From JAAEPI01 sp965212145 (GTDB lineage: Bacteria > Bacteroidota > Bacteroidia > Cytophagales > Cyclobacteriaceae), in the NCBI GenBank assembly GCA_965212145.1, contig CBDBUY010000009.1:186001-250000 (forward strand): a stretch of DNA of 64,000 bases, in the 5' to 3' direction. Positions 8,414 to 16,808 of the stretch are shown here, one piece after another. Made by a program: the position numbers and the translations under genes. Each line of letters starts with the position of its first letter. Positions within the stretch are counted from its first letter, which is position 1. The notes under the pieces were generated by a model that saw nothing but the letters and a program-made list of their open reading frames with translations, had not been told where the DNA came from and searched no databases.

Positions 8414-10780
8414 TCAAAATTTGAATTGAACACCAAGCTGTGCATTGAATCCTGGATTATCTGCGAAGTACCTGAGTCGGTCCGTGTAGGTCCTGTAGGA
8501 TTGATTCAATAGATTGTCTAGGCGCAGTGAGAGGAGCCAATTTTGATTTTCATAGCTTAAGTATGTACCAATTAGGAAAAATCCGACCGGTGGTTCTAGT
8601 AAATCAAAAATGATGTTAGGGTCAATCACTGCTTCCTCAGCAATAATTGACTCTGGGGTGATCACAGCTGGCGACCGAGTTTGGGTTGCCGTGTATTCCA
8701 GGTTGAGACCATAGCGCCAATGATCGAGTTGTCGGGTTAGAGAATAGGATAGATTGACCGGAGGAATCTCAAGAAAAAATTGATCTCCCGAGAGGTCCTT
8801 TGCTGATACAAATGCTGCCCGGATTTCAGATTGCCATTCGTCGGAGTGCTGATAGCGAAGGTCAAAATCGGCTCCTAGAAATTGTGCGTTTGTTTGATCC
8901 CAGATGAAATAAGGGAAGACACCTCTCACCGTGGAAGTCACGCCGAAGGGGCGTGAGAAAAAGTAATTCGAGATGTGATTGTAATAAACGACCAGCTCAG
9001 ATTGTAGCTTATCACTGACATAGGATAGTTCATTGATCCACTTGACACCTTGCTCGCTCTGGACAGGTTTATCATCGTTGTTCAATATCGTGCCCGCAGA
9101 GATTTCGCCCTGGTCGTTCACTGAATAGGTCCACAATCCGTATTCCACCGTGAACTGGTGTTTGCCGAATGCGAAAAGTTCACCAATGTTCGGTGGTCGC
9201 CAGGCACTGGCCAGGTTGGTGGTGAATTTCCATTTAGGACCGAGTTGATTAGAATACCCCAGGAGGAAAGTAGCGTTGTGGTAATCGAGCTCACTTCGAT
9301 AAATGTCATTTTGAGAATCCCGCCCTCTGATGTTCATGTATTGGTAATCATACCGTGCCCCAATCTCGTAGGTCGAGTTGCCGCTATTGATGGACTGCAC
9401 CGTATAAAAGCCGAGATTCGAAATATTGTAGTTTGGCACGAATGGGATCGTATTTGTGCCGGGATTATTGTCATTGTCCTGCAGATAACCCTGTACTCCA
9501 AACATCCCTTTTAGTGTTTTCGCGGGATAAATCAGGTTGATATCAACCTCGTGTGAGTTGAGTGTTAGATCAATAGCCGGTCTGTCGTTATTGGTGCCTC
9601 TTCGAATGTCAAATTCCTGACGCTGATTTTGCTGAAAGGCATAGTGAGCATTGAGTTCATATCCTGAGAAAAAGAAACTTGACTTTAGTTTATACAAGTC
9701 ATGAACAGTTTGTTGACGTGGATTATTCAGGTCATACGAAAACTTGTTGGTACCGCGTGGTGGTTCCTCCCGCATGGCGATCACCAGATCTTCTAGACTG
9801 CCAACAACCGAGCCCCGGAGGATTCCTAGATTTTGCTCAAAGTGTGAATAGTAAACAGATAAATCGACCGTCTCTCTGTGAAGTAATCCGTGAAAATCTG
9901 CACCCAATTCCTCAGCGCCTGTATTCGTTAGTTGATAATCGGGTGCGCTCAAGTCACCCTGATTGCGCGTGTGAAGCCCGGCATTCCAGGCAAATCTGTG
10001 AAAGCCTTGTCGAATCCTTGAATTGGTTTCAAACGATCTTCCATTCGTCTCGCCCGAAAGTGTGAGCTCTCCTCCAAGCCTGGTGTCAAAAGTCGGACGT
10101 TCCGCATCGAAAAGGATCACGCCACCTAGCGCATCTGATCCATACCTCACGGTGGCGGCTCCTTTCACCACTTTGATCCGATCGACAGACCCGGCATCTA
10201 TTTCTGGGGCATGCTCCCGACCCCAAGCCTGATAGGAGTGACGAATGCCATTGTTGATGATCAAAACCCGATTAGAATGCAGACCGTGGACCATTGGTTT
10301 GGCGACATTGGGTCCGGTCCTGAAGGTGGTCACTCCGGATATTCGGCCAGCTAAATCGCCGCTACTGGAACTGAGTTTGTCAACCCCAGAAACGGACTCG
10401 ACCTTAGAACTGGTAGATTGCAATGTGGTTTTATCCTGATCTTCCTCCACTACCAGCCCCTCTAATTCGATTTCTTTTGGTGCCAGGTATATGACGGGTG
10501 CGCTGTGATACACATCGTGGTGATGAGTCAGGGATTTGTAGGAAACATGGCTGACCTCCAAGTCTATATCACCAGGACAAATGTCCGATATCGAAAAATT
10601 CCCATTCGCATCTGTTAAGGTTCCCTTCGTTGTGTTCCCAATTTTGACGGTGGCAAATGAGATTGGCTGTTTGGACTGAATATCTACGATTTTGCCATCA
10701 ATGGTGATGTCGCAGGTCGTCTCCTGGCCAAAGCAAAGGCAAGCCACTGCCAATAAAAATCCAAACAGCTTTAGTCGCAT
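8414..10780 (-). CDS. TonB-dependent outer-membrane receptor, metal uptake type
   Basis: 788 residues from ATG 10780; the longer open frame upstream runs antisense-like through the regulator gene and is not coding. Order of parts: signal peptide (MRLKLFGFLLAVACLCFGQ), CarboxypepD_reg-like domain (about 25-110), plug domain with GRISGVTTFRTGPNVAKPMVHG, VLIINNGIRH and the typical VVKGAATVRYGSDALGG, then a 22-strand barrel ending in aromatic-terminated GVQFKF. It starts one base after the regulator's stop codon, so both are one transcript. Linkage to a Fur-family regulator with Zn-type cysteines and to three operator copies suggests uptake of zinc or another metal; a histidine pair (LTHHHDVYHS, near residue 80) would fit metal binding. 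Confidence 0.92.
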   Translation of the reverse strand: MRLKLFGFLLAVACLCFGQETTCDITIDGKIVDIQSKQPISFATVKIGNTTKGTLTDANGNFSISDICPGDIDLEVSHVSYKSLTHHHDVYHSAPVIYLAPKEIELEGLVVEEDQDKTTLQSTSSKVESVSGVDKLSSSSGDLAGRISGVTTFRTGPNVAKPMVHGLHSNRVLIINNGIRHSYQAWGREHAPEIDAGSVDRIKVVKGAATVRYGSDALGGVILFDAERPTFDTRLGGELTLSGETNGRSFETNSRIRQGFHRFAWNAGLHTRNQGDLSAPDYQLTNTGAEELGADFHGLLHRETVDLSVYYSHFEQNLGILRGSVVGSLEDLVIAMREEPPRGTNKFSYDLNNPRQQTVHDLYKLKSSFFFSGYELNAHYAFQQNQRQEFDIRRGTNNDRPAIDLTLNSHEVDINLIYPAKTLKGMFGVQGYLQDNDNNPGTNTIPFVPNYNISNLGFYTVQSINSGNSTYEIGARYDYQYMNIRGRDSQNDIYRSELDYHNATFLLGYSNQLGPKWKFTTNLASAWRPPNIGELFAFGKHQFTVEYGLWTYSVNDQGEISAGTILNNDDKPVQSEQGVKWINELSYVSDKLQSELVVYYNHISNYFFSRPFGVTSTVRGVFPYFIWDQTNAQFLGADFDLRYQHSDEWQSEIRAAFVSAKDLSGDQFFLEIPPVNLSYSLTRQLDHWRYGLNLEYTATQTRSPAVITPESIIAEEAVIDPNIIFDLLEPPVGFFLIGTYLSYENQNWLLSLRLDNLLNQSYRTYTDRLRYFADNPGFNAQLGVQFKF

Positions 10781-10781
10781 T

Positions 10782-11189
10782 TTAGGAGCAGTTGGCGCAG
10801 GTTCCGTCAACGATAAGATTAACTTGTGTGATTTGGTAACCGCTTGGTACATTAACGGACGGCACACCTCTGTCATCAAGGCACTCCAATGTTCCGCATT
10901 CATTGCACTTGAAATGAATGTGATTGTGACTGTGCTCTTCCGGTCCGCAAGTTTCATGGCATAGGCCGTAAGTGGCAGTGCCCTGATCGTTCGGGATTTT
11001 GTGAAGAATGCCGGATTCAAGAAAACTGTTAAGTGTGCGATAGAGCGTTACTCTGTCGTAATTAGGAAATTTCGATTCCAACGCTCCCAATGAAAGCGCT
11101 TTGTTTTGCTCAATAAAATTCTCGAGCACATCGATTCGGGAGTTGGTTATTCTAAGCCTGTGATTCTTTAGTATTTCCTGACTCGTCAT
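10782..11189 (-). CDS. Fur family transcriptional regulator (Zur-like)
   Basis: 135 residues from ATG 11189. N-terminal winged helix (ILKNHRLRITNSRIDVLE, then DRVTLYRTLNSFLESGILHK, the recognition region), C-terminal dimerisation and metal domain with HSHNHIHFKCNECG and a final CANC, giving two CxxC pairs for structural zinc. Such regulators repress metal-uptake genes when the metal is plentiful. An upstream ATG (11213) lies inside the operator, and a -7-like box TAAATTCG (11195-11202, minus) sits before ATG 11189, so the shorter start is preferred. The gene probably controls itself, the TonB receptor and the lipoprotein. Whether the ligand is zinc, iron or manganese is not decided by sequence. 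Confidence 0.92.
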   Translation of the reverse strand: MTSQEILKNHRLRITNSRIDVLENFIEQNKALSLGALESKFPNYDRVTLYRTLNSFLESGILHKIPNDQGTATYGLCHETCGPEEHSHNHIHFKCNECGTLECLDDRGVPSVNVPSGYQITQVNLIVDGTCANCS

Positions 11190-11208
11190 CGCTGCGAATT
11201 TAGCTAAA

Positions 11209-11223
11209 TGCAATCATATTGCA
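11209..11223. promoter_or_regulatory. Fur-family operator copy 3, perfect palindrome
   Basis: TGCAAT-CAT-ATTGCA, perfect 6-bp arms with a 3-base spacer, just upstream of the -7-like box of the Fur-family gene. With the two copies before the lipoprotein gene the shared motif is TGCAAY-N3-RTTGCA. Autorepression of the operon is inferred. Confidence 0.7.
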
Positions 11224-11276
11224 AGAACGAAATCGGTTGTTATTTGGTTATTATTTCTGATTAGCTTTAAACGATC

Positions 11277-11477
11277 ATGGAAGACAAGGAAGAAAAAAAG
11301 GGAATCGGTTATTTTTTTGATTTCAGCGAGGTGTGGGGGTATTACTTTCGGAAAAAGGATCCAAACCGAAAACCAAACATCAGTCTAAGGATGATGCACG
11401 GAATCAACAAGATTGCCATTTTTATGTTTCTAGCAGCCATGATTTATCTCGTGTACAAATACATATTCGTTTACTAA
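11277..11477 (+). CDS. Small membrane protein (possibly DUF6728)
   Basis: 66 residues: a charged N-terminus (MEDKEEKKGIGYFFDFSEVWGYYF), a RKKDPNRKPN turn, and one transmembrane helix near the C-terminus (IAIFMFLAAMIYLVYKYIF). The layout matches short Bacteroidota proteins I associate with DUF6728, an assignment from memory. Its stop codon overlaps the start of the next gene (TAATG), which supports it being real and co-translated. Function unknown. Confidence 0.7.
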   Translation: MEDKEEKKGIGYFFDFSEVWGYYFRKKDPNRKPNISLRMMHGINKIAIFMFLAAMIYLVYKYIFVY

Positions 11478-12208
11478 TGAAAACAATCCTAGCCAGCCTT
11501 CTACTTTTAGTAACTGTAGTTTCATTTAGCCAAATCAACACTGACAGGCCCACTCAGTCATTCAGCCCACATGTAATGCCCGCTGGAGGCGTCCAATTGG
11601 AAACTGGATTCCTGAGCGAGCGACCGGTGAATAATGTCGACTTATACAATGTCACCTATTTAAATGCGCTGTTGAGAGTGGGTGTGACTGAATGGTTTGA
11701 ATTGAGAGCATCTGAAAGCTACTTGGGCACTCGTGTAAATAGTAGCTCGATAAATGGGTTTAGTCCATTGACCTTGGGAACCAAAATTCACATCAACGAT
11801 CAGAGTAACGGTTTGCCTCAAATGGGTCTTTTGGCCAGTATAACTCTGACTAGTGATGACGCAAATTTTGGGCAAGAAGAGGCCATTAAGGACATTCGCT
11901 TCATGGCGCAGGAAGATATTGGAGATCGTGTCACACTGGATGCCAATATTGGCACATTTTGGACGGCATCATCAGATGCCGTGGGGATTTACACATTTCT
12001 GTTGGGTTTTTCGGCCAGCGACAATGTATCATTATTTGTGGAGCCTTATGGGTTTTTCACGAAAGACACTCCTGCTGACCATCGCTTCAATGCCGGATTG
12101 ACATATCTGGTTAATGACAATTTCCAATTGGATGCCTCCGCGGGAAATGGACTCACTCGCAAAGCTCCTGACTATTTCCTGAGTTTTGGGGCATCTGTTC
12201 TTTTTTGA
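11477..12208 (+). CDS. Outer-membrane transporter-like protein (MetA-pathway/porin-like)
   Basis: 243 residues from ATG 11477 with signal peptide MKTILASLLLLVTVVSFSQ. The mature start INTDRPTQSFSPHVMPAGGVQLETGF is the signature of the family annotated as putative MetA-pathway of phenol degradation or transporter in Bacteroidota; alternating strands and the C-terminal FLSFGASVLF end support an outer-membrane barrel. The frame is open further upstream (ATG 11333), but that would bury the signal peptide. Substrate unknown; the family name does not prove a link to phenol. Confidence 0.8.
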   Translation: MKTILASLLLLVTVVSFSQINTDRPTQSFSPHVMPAGGVQLETGFLSERPVNNVDLYNVTYLNALLRVGVTEWFELRASESYLGTRVNSSSINGFSPLTLGTKIHINDQSNGLPQMGLLASITLTSDDANFGQEEAIKDIRFMAQEDIGDRVTLDANIGTFWTASSDAVGIYTFLLGFSASDNVSLFVEPYGFFTKDTPADHRFNAGLTYLVNDNFQLDASAGNGLTRKAPDYFLSFGASVLF

Positions 12209-12271
12209 CCGATCGTTTATTCACATCATGGTTTCTTAGTATATTAAGGGTTCACCTCTCGAACTTGCCCT

Positions 12272-14251
12272 TTGCCTAAAAAAGCCACGATATTCTTTCT
12301 TGCGTTCATTCTGGGCATAGGTGTTTATGGACAAAATCAAGATAGTCTTTTGGTCATTCTGGATCAAAAGTCTGGAATGGAGCGTGTGGATCCATTACAC
12401 CAACTATTACTTGCAAACTGGTTGAATTACCCAGATCAATCAATGCAATATGGCCAAGAAGCATTGGAAATTTCTAAAGAAAACAATGATCAATATGCCA
12501 TCTCAAAATCGCTGAGATTAATTGCAGGGGTGTACTATTACAAAGGAGATTATGTGACTTGTTTGGAGTATAACCTGCAAGCGCTTGATAAGGCTTTAGA
12601 ACTCCAAGATTCATCCCTTATTAATAATGGCTATAACAATATAGGCTTGGTATATTACAATCTGGGCAGTTATCAAACCTCTCTGGAGTATTTGCTAAGA
12701 GCCTATTATATGAAGTTGAAAATAGGCGAGGAGTACGGACTTTCGACTACTTTGAACAATCTCGGACTGGTGCACGAGAGGATTGGAGATTTTGACGAGG
12801 CTCGAACACATTTTGAAGAGGCCTTGCAAGTCTCTACCCAAAATGACGAGAAGGATCAGATCGTTTATTCAAAAAACAACATTGGTAACACTTACCTGCA
12901 GCAGGGGCAATTCGATAAATCCGTCGGATATTTCCGCGAAGCATTGAAACTTGCCCGTAAAATAAAAAACACGAATTGGGGCTCTGTCTCGTTGCGAAGA
13001 ATCGGCCAGATCAAAATGTCACTCGGCGATTATGATTCGGCAAAACACTACTATCAGGAGTCTTTAACGGCATGCCGTCATATCGAGGACAAACCAGGGA
13101 TTTCTGAGGTATATTATCTCCTCGCAAAATTGGCCCTAGAACAGGGTGAGCTTGAAGTAGCTCGAATTTGCCTGGACTCAAGTAATATAAAGGCTTGGGA
13201 GCTTAAACTGAGACAGCAGCTTTTGGACAACTTGAAGCTATACTCCGAGGTGTTTGCATCAGCTAAGGATTTTCAAAAAGTCATCGAGTACAAGGAGAAA
13301 TACATTAAACTGAGTGATTCGCTTTTTCAAGATGTTGTTACCAGAAATCTTAATTTAATCCCTACCCAACTTAAGGAAGAACGGGCTCGCCTGGATCTTA
13401 TCAGGAAGCAATCCATACTTCAGCAGAAAAGCAATACTTATGGGGTGGTATTATTAATAGGAATTCCGCTAATTGTTTGGTTGATCGTGGTACTCAGAAT
13501 CAATCAAAAAAAGAACAAGACTTTAATAGATCGAAACGAAGAAATAGTACGAACTCAAAAGCTTTTAGTAACATCAGAAAAAATGGCCTCTCTAGGATTA
13601 CTTTCTGCCGGAATAGGACACGAGATAAACAATCCCCTCAATTTCATTAAAAACGGAACCGAGTCTTTACAAAAGGCCATGGATAGAGAGGGCTTACGAC
13701 CTGAATACTATCAGCCATACTTTAACGCCATAGATGAAGGAGTGAATCGAGCCACTGCGATCGTTAGAAGTTTGAGTCACTTCAGTAGGGTCGGTCGTAA
13801 CATGGATGAAACGTGTGACATCCACGATATCATTGAAAACTGTCTGATCATATTAAGCGTCAAAACGCGTGGCAAAGCTGTGATTAAAAAGAATTTCGTT
13901 AATGACCTTCCTACGATCAAAGGAAATGAAGGAAGACTTCATCAAGCATTCTTAAATGTCCTAAGTAATGCAGAGCAGGCCATAGAATCTAATGGAATTA
14001 TTGAAATCACGACACGTAAAATGGCAGATAGGGTTGAGGTGGTCGTGACCGATAATGGGGTTGGGATTGCAGCGGAGTTTATCGAAAAAATCGGTGACCC
14101 ATTTTATACAACCAAAAGTCCCGGTGAAGGAACTGGTTTGGGTCTGTTTATCACCTACACTATTCTGGAGGAGCACAACGGACAGATAGAGGTTGATTCG
14201 AACTTGAATGAGGGCACAACTGTTACACTTTCCTTACCCATTGAAAATTGA
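12272..14251 (+). CDS. TPR-containing sensor histidine kinase
   Basis: 659 residues from a TTG start. Order: signal peptide (ATIFFLAFILGIGVYGQ), about eight TPR-like repeats (residues 60-340, e.g. ALDKALELQDSSLINNGYNN, GNTYLQQGQFDKSVGYFREA), one membrane helix (about 392-412), coiled linker, a HisKA-type dimer helix with phosphoacceptor His450 in GIGHEINNPLNF, and a HATPase domain with N-box NVLSNAEQA, DNGVG and GTGLGL. The TPRs lie outside the cytoplasm and probably sense a protein or envelope ligand. It overlaps the response-regulator gene by 4 bases and forms a two-component pair with it. Confidence 0.93.
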   Translation: MPKKATIFFLAFILGIGVYGQNQDSLLVILDQKSGMERVDPLHQLLLANWLNYPDQSMQYGQEALEISKENNDQYAISKSLRLIAGVYYYKGDYVTCLEYNLQALDKALELQDSSLINNGYNNIGLVYYNLGSYQTSLEYLLRAYYMKLKIGEEYGLSTTLNNLGLVHERIGDFDEARTHFEEALQVSTQNDEKDQIVYSKNNIGNTYLQQGQFDKSVGYFREALKLARKIKNTNWGSVSLRRIGQIKMSLGDYDSAKHYYQESLTACRHIEDKPGISEVYYLLAKLALEQGELEVARICLDSSNIKAWELKLRQQLLDNLKLYSEVFASAKDFQKVIEYKEKYIKLSDSLFQDVVTRNLNLIPTQLKEERARLDLIRKQSILQQKSNTYGVVLLIGIPLIVWLIVVLRINQKKNKTLIDRNEEIVRTQKLLVTSEKMASLGLLSAGIGHEINNPLNFIKNGTESLQKAMDREGLRPEYYQPYFNAIDEGVNRATAIVRSLSHFSRVGRNMDETCDIHDIIENCLIILSVKTRGKAVIKKNFVNDLPTIKGNEGRLHQAFLNVLSNAEQAIESNGIIEITTRKMADRVEVVVTDNGVGIAAEFIEKIGDPFYTTKSPGEGTGLGLFITYTILEEHNGQIEVDSNLNEGTTVTLSLPIEN

Positions 14252-14631
14252 GCGACAAACACAAAATAACGATTCTTTATGTGGATGATGAGGAAATAAA
14301 CCTATTTCTTTTCAAATCACTTTTTGAGAATGAGTTCGATGTGTTGACTTCTTCCTCAGGTGATCAAGCGCTCAATCTGCTCAAGGAAAAGAAAGGAGGG
14401 GTTGATGTAATAATTTCAGACATGAATATGCCTGAAATGAACGGTCTTGAGTTCATTTCTTCGGCTCGCGAGCAATACCAGGACATCATATATTTCATTT
14501 TAACTGGCTACAATTTCAACGAAGAAATTGATCAAGCTTTGCGCTTGAAAATGGTTCGCCAGTTTTTTTCCAAGCCTTTTAATTACGATGATATTGCCAG
14601 CGCAGTGCTAGATGCATGTCGTCAAAACTGA
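14248..14631 (+). CDS. Single-domain response regulator (receiver only)
   Basis: 127 residues, a CheY-like receiver with the acidic pair YVDDEE, phosphoacceptor Asp in VIISDMNMPEMNG, ILTGYN and the conserved lysine in FSKPF. No DNA-binding or enzymatic output domain follows, so it must act through protein contact or as a phosphate relay. TTG start, overlapping the kinase stop as TTGA, which shows translational coupling. 47 bases separate it from the SulP gene, which may be in the same transcript. Confidence 0.92.
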   Translation: MSDKHKITILYVDDEEINLFLFKSLFENEFDVLTSSSGDQALNLLKEKKGGVDVIISDMNMPEMNGLEFISSAREQYQDIIYFILTGYNFNEEIDQALRLKMVRQFFSKPFNYDDIASAVLDACRQN

Positions 14632-14678
14632 GTTAGATAAATATTGTTGGTTATTTTAGGTGATCTTAAACAAACACC

Positions 14679-16808
14679 TTGACCGACACACTACCATCTA
14701 CCGGCCTTAGGGCAATAAGGGATCACTGGAGAGACGATCTATCCGCCGCTATCAGCGTATCACTTGTTGCACTCCCGCTCACATTAGGAATTGCTATTGC
14801 TGCTGGCTTACCAGCCATGGCAGGCATAATCTCCATCGTAATTGGTGGTGCGATGACCACATTTTTACGAGGATCTCATGTTGCTATCAATGGACCTGGA
14901 GCAGGTCTGATTGTGGTTTTACTGGCAGGAGTGGAGACACTTGGTTCAGCCAATTATGTTTTTGCAGCGGTGGTTATGAGTGGAGTCGTCCAGGTCATAC
15001 TCGGTCTATTTAGGCTTGGGAAACTGGGAGATTTAATTCCGTCAGCCGTAGTTCAAGGCATGCTAGCAGCGATTGGCGTCACGATTCTGGGAAAACAAAT
15101 TCATGTTTCGCTAGGGTCTGGAGTGGAGAGCACTTCAGCATTGAATGCCTTGCTACTAATACCGGAGAGTTTGACCAGCTTGCATTGGTTGATTACGGCT
15201 GTTTCGGTCATCAGTTTGGCGATTCTGATCATTCATCCAACGATAGTCAATCGCACGCTAAGATACATTCCGGCTCCCTTGATGGTGCTTATTGCCATCA
15301 TCCCTATCGTATTTCTGGTCAACTCATTCAGTTCCGAGGACAATATTGTTTTGGGGAAGGCCCTGTTTTTCTCTGATAAATTCTTGATATCTATTCCCGA
15401 AAATCTTGTGGATGTTCTGGTCTTTCCGGATTTCGGTAAGGTCGATACGTTAGCTTTTTGGTCGATTGTACTCTCAATAACACTGGTATCAACCATTGAA
15501 ACCCTGGTAAGCACCAAGGCGGTTGATAAATTGGATGAATTCAAGCGGAGGTCTGATTTAAACAAGGAATTATTCGCAGTGGGATTGAGTACCGCAGCTG
15601 CCGGATTTCTAGGTGGACTTCCTATTAATACGGTGATTGTTCGGAGTTCGGTGAACATCAACCATCATGCAAAGACCAGAATGAGCAACCTCTATCATGC
15701 CTTGTTGATCTTGTTGTTCGTCTTTTTGTTTCCATTCATCGTGCGGGAAATTCCACTGGCTTGTTTGGCTACCATATTGGTTTATACCGGGTACAAACTT
15801 GCCTCACCGAGGCTCTTCAGAGCTACGGCTATGCGAGGTTGGGAACAGCTGTTGATTTTGATTTCCACATTAATGGTTTCCCTGGCCATAGATATTCTTT
15901 GGGGAATTCTGGCGGGTATTTTGGTCACGTTCCTAATCCATTGGTTAAAATCCGACTTAAGTCTAATGACCTTCATTAGGCACCTGCTTCATACGGACAT
16001 TACTGTAGAGGAGGAAACCAATAAGGTGGTGCATGTGGACATCAAAGGGATTGCCAATTTTGCCATCCTTCTCAGGTTGATCAATTCTTTCAAGCACTTT
16101 GAGGATAGTAGACATTATGTGGTCAATTTCAGTCGCACCAAGTTGGTCGATAGTACGGTTCTGGAGTTTATTCACGAACACAGGGAGCGATATTTCACAA
16201 AAGGAGACTTTGAGTTTGTAGGACTGGAAGTGCACAAGACTTCCTCTGCACATCCATTAGCCCTGCATGTTTTGGAACGCCCGATGCAAAAGAGACTTTC
16301 GGCGAGACAGAATGAGCTGCTCCACTTCGCGTCACAAAATGGCTATGTCTTTGATCCGGCGACTAATTGGCACATTGATCACTTCAGCAAGTTCAAGTTT
16401 TTTGAGGCTCATCTATTGGAATTTCATAGGAATAGGCTGATGGGCAAGTTTGATGACACCAAGTGGGTTATCTCTGACATCCAGTACAACGATGGTGTGA
16501 TGATGGCTCGTGAAGAGCACCACATCACAGGGATGGTACTTTTCCTGCCAGAACACATTGAACCATTCCGAATAAAGAAAGCTCACATTCGCCATCTCAA
16601 ATCTGAAATCAAGAAGGGAGAGAAGAAACAGTCTGATTTGAGTCCAAGAGAAAAACTACTCCTTGAACATGCTAGTTTTCATATTCAAGGAGTAGGGAGA
16701 GAGGTCTTGATTTATCAACGCGTCCGATTGCTCAGTAACAAAGAGATTGTCGCCATGCATGATTTCGTCAGGGATTTTGTCAAGGTAATCCCAGGGAAGA
16801 AATCTTAG
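14679..16808 (+). CDS. SulP family anion transporter with extended C-terminus
   Basis: 709 residues, TTG start. Residues about 15-430 form the membrane core (first segment DDLSAAISVSLVALPLTLGIA; GPGAGLIVVLLAG; several further helices) of the SulP/SLC26 family, which carries sulfate, bicarbonate or other anions. A STAS-like domain follows (about 440-570). The last 130 residues, with a basic stretch (KSEIKKGEKKQSDLSPREK), are not part of the usual SulP layout and I do not recognise them. The gene follows a two-component pair and ends tail-to-tail with the phosphorylase gene, sharing 4 bases. The substrate is not clear from sequence. Confidence 0.92.
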   Translation: MTDTLPSTGLRAIRDHWRDDLSAAISVSLVALPLTLGIAIAAGLPAMAGIISIVIGGAMTTFLRGSHVAINGPGAGLIVVLLAGVETLGSANYVFAAVVMSGVVQVILGLFRLGKLGDLIPSAVVQGMLAAIGVTILGKQIHVSLGSGVESTSALNALLLIPESLTSLHWLITAVSVISLAILIIHPTIVNRTLRYIPAPLMVLIAIIPIVFLVNSFSSEDNIVLGKALFFSDKFLISIPENLVDVLVFPDFGKVDTLAFWSIVLSITLVSTIETLVSTKAVDKLDEFKRRSDLNKELFAVGLSTAAAGFLGGLPINTVIVRSSVNINHHAKTRMSNLYHALLILLFVFLFPFIVREIPLACLATILVYTGYKLASPRLFRATAMRGWEQLLILISTLMVSLAIDILWGILAGILVTFLIHWLKSDLSLMTFIRHLLHTDITVEEETNKVVHVDIKGIANFAILLRLINSFKHFEDSRHYVVNFSRTKLVDSTVLEFIHEHRERYFTKGDFEFVGLEVHKTSSAHPLALHVLERPMQKRLSARQNELLHFASQNGYVFDPATNWHIDHFSKFKFFEAHLLEFHRNRLMGKFDDTKWVISDIQYNDGVMMAREEHHITGMVLFLPEHIEPFRIKKAHIRHLKSEIKKGEKKQSDLSPREKLLLEHASFHIQGVGREVLIYQRVRLLSNKEIVAMHDFVRDFVKVIPGKKS

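Noticed and set aside
10781..11020. N-terminal extension of the TonB receptor frame up to 11020
   Set aside because: It runs through the regulator gene in another frame; the signal peptide begins at ATG 10780, one base after the regulator's stop.
11333..11476. Upstream part of the MetA-type transporter frame
   Set aside because: It overlaps the small membrane protein gene and would hide the signal peptide that starts at ATG 11477.
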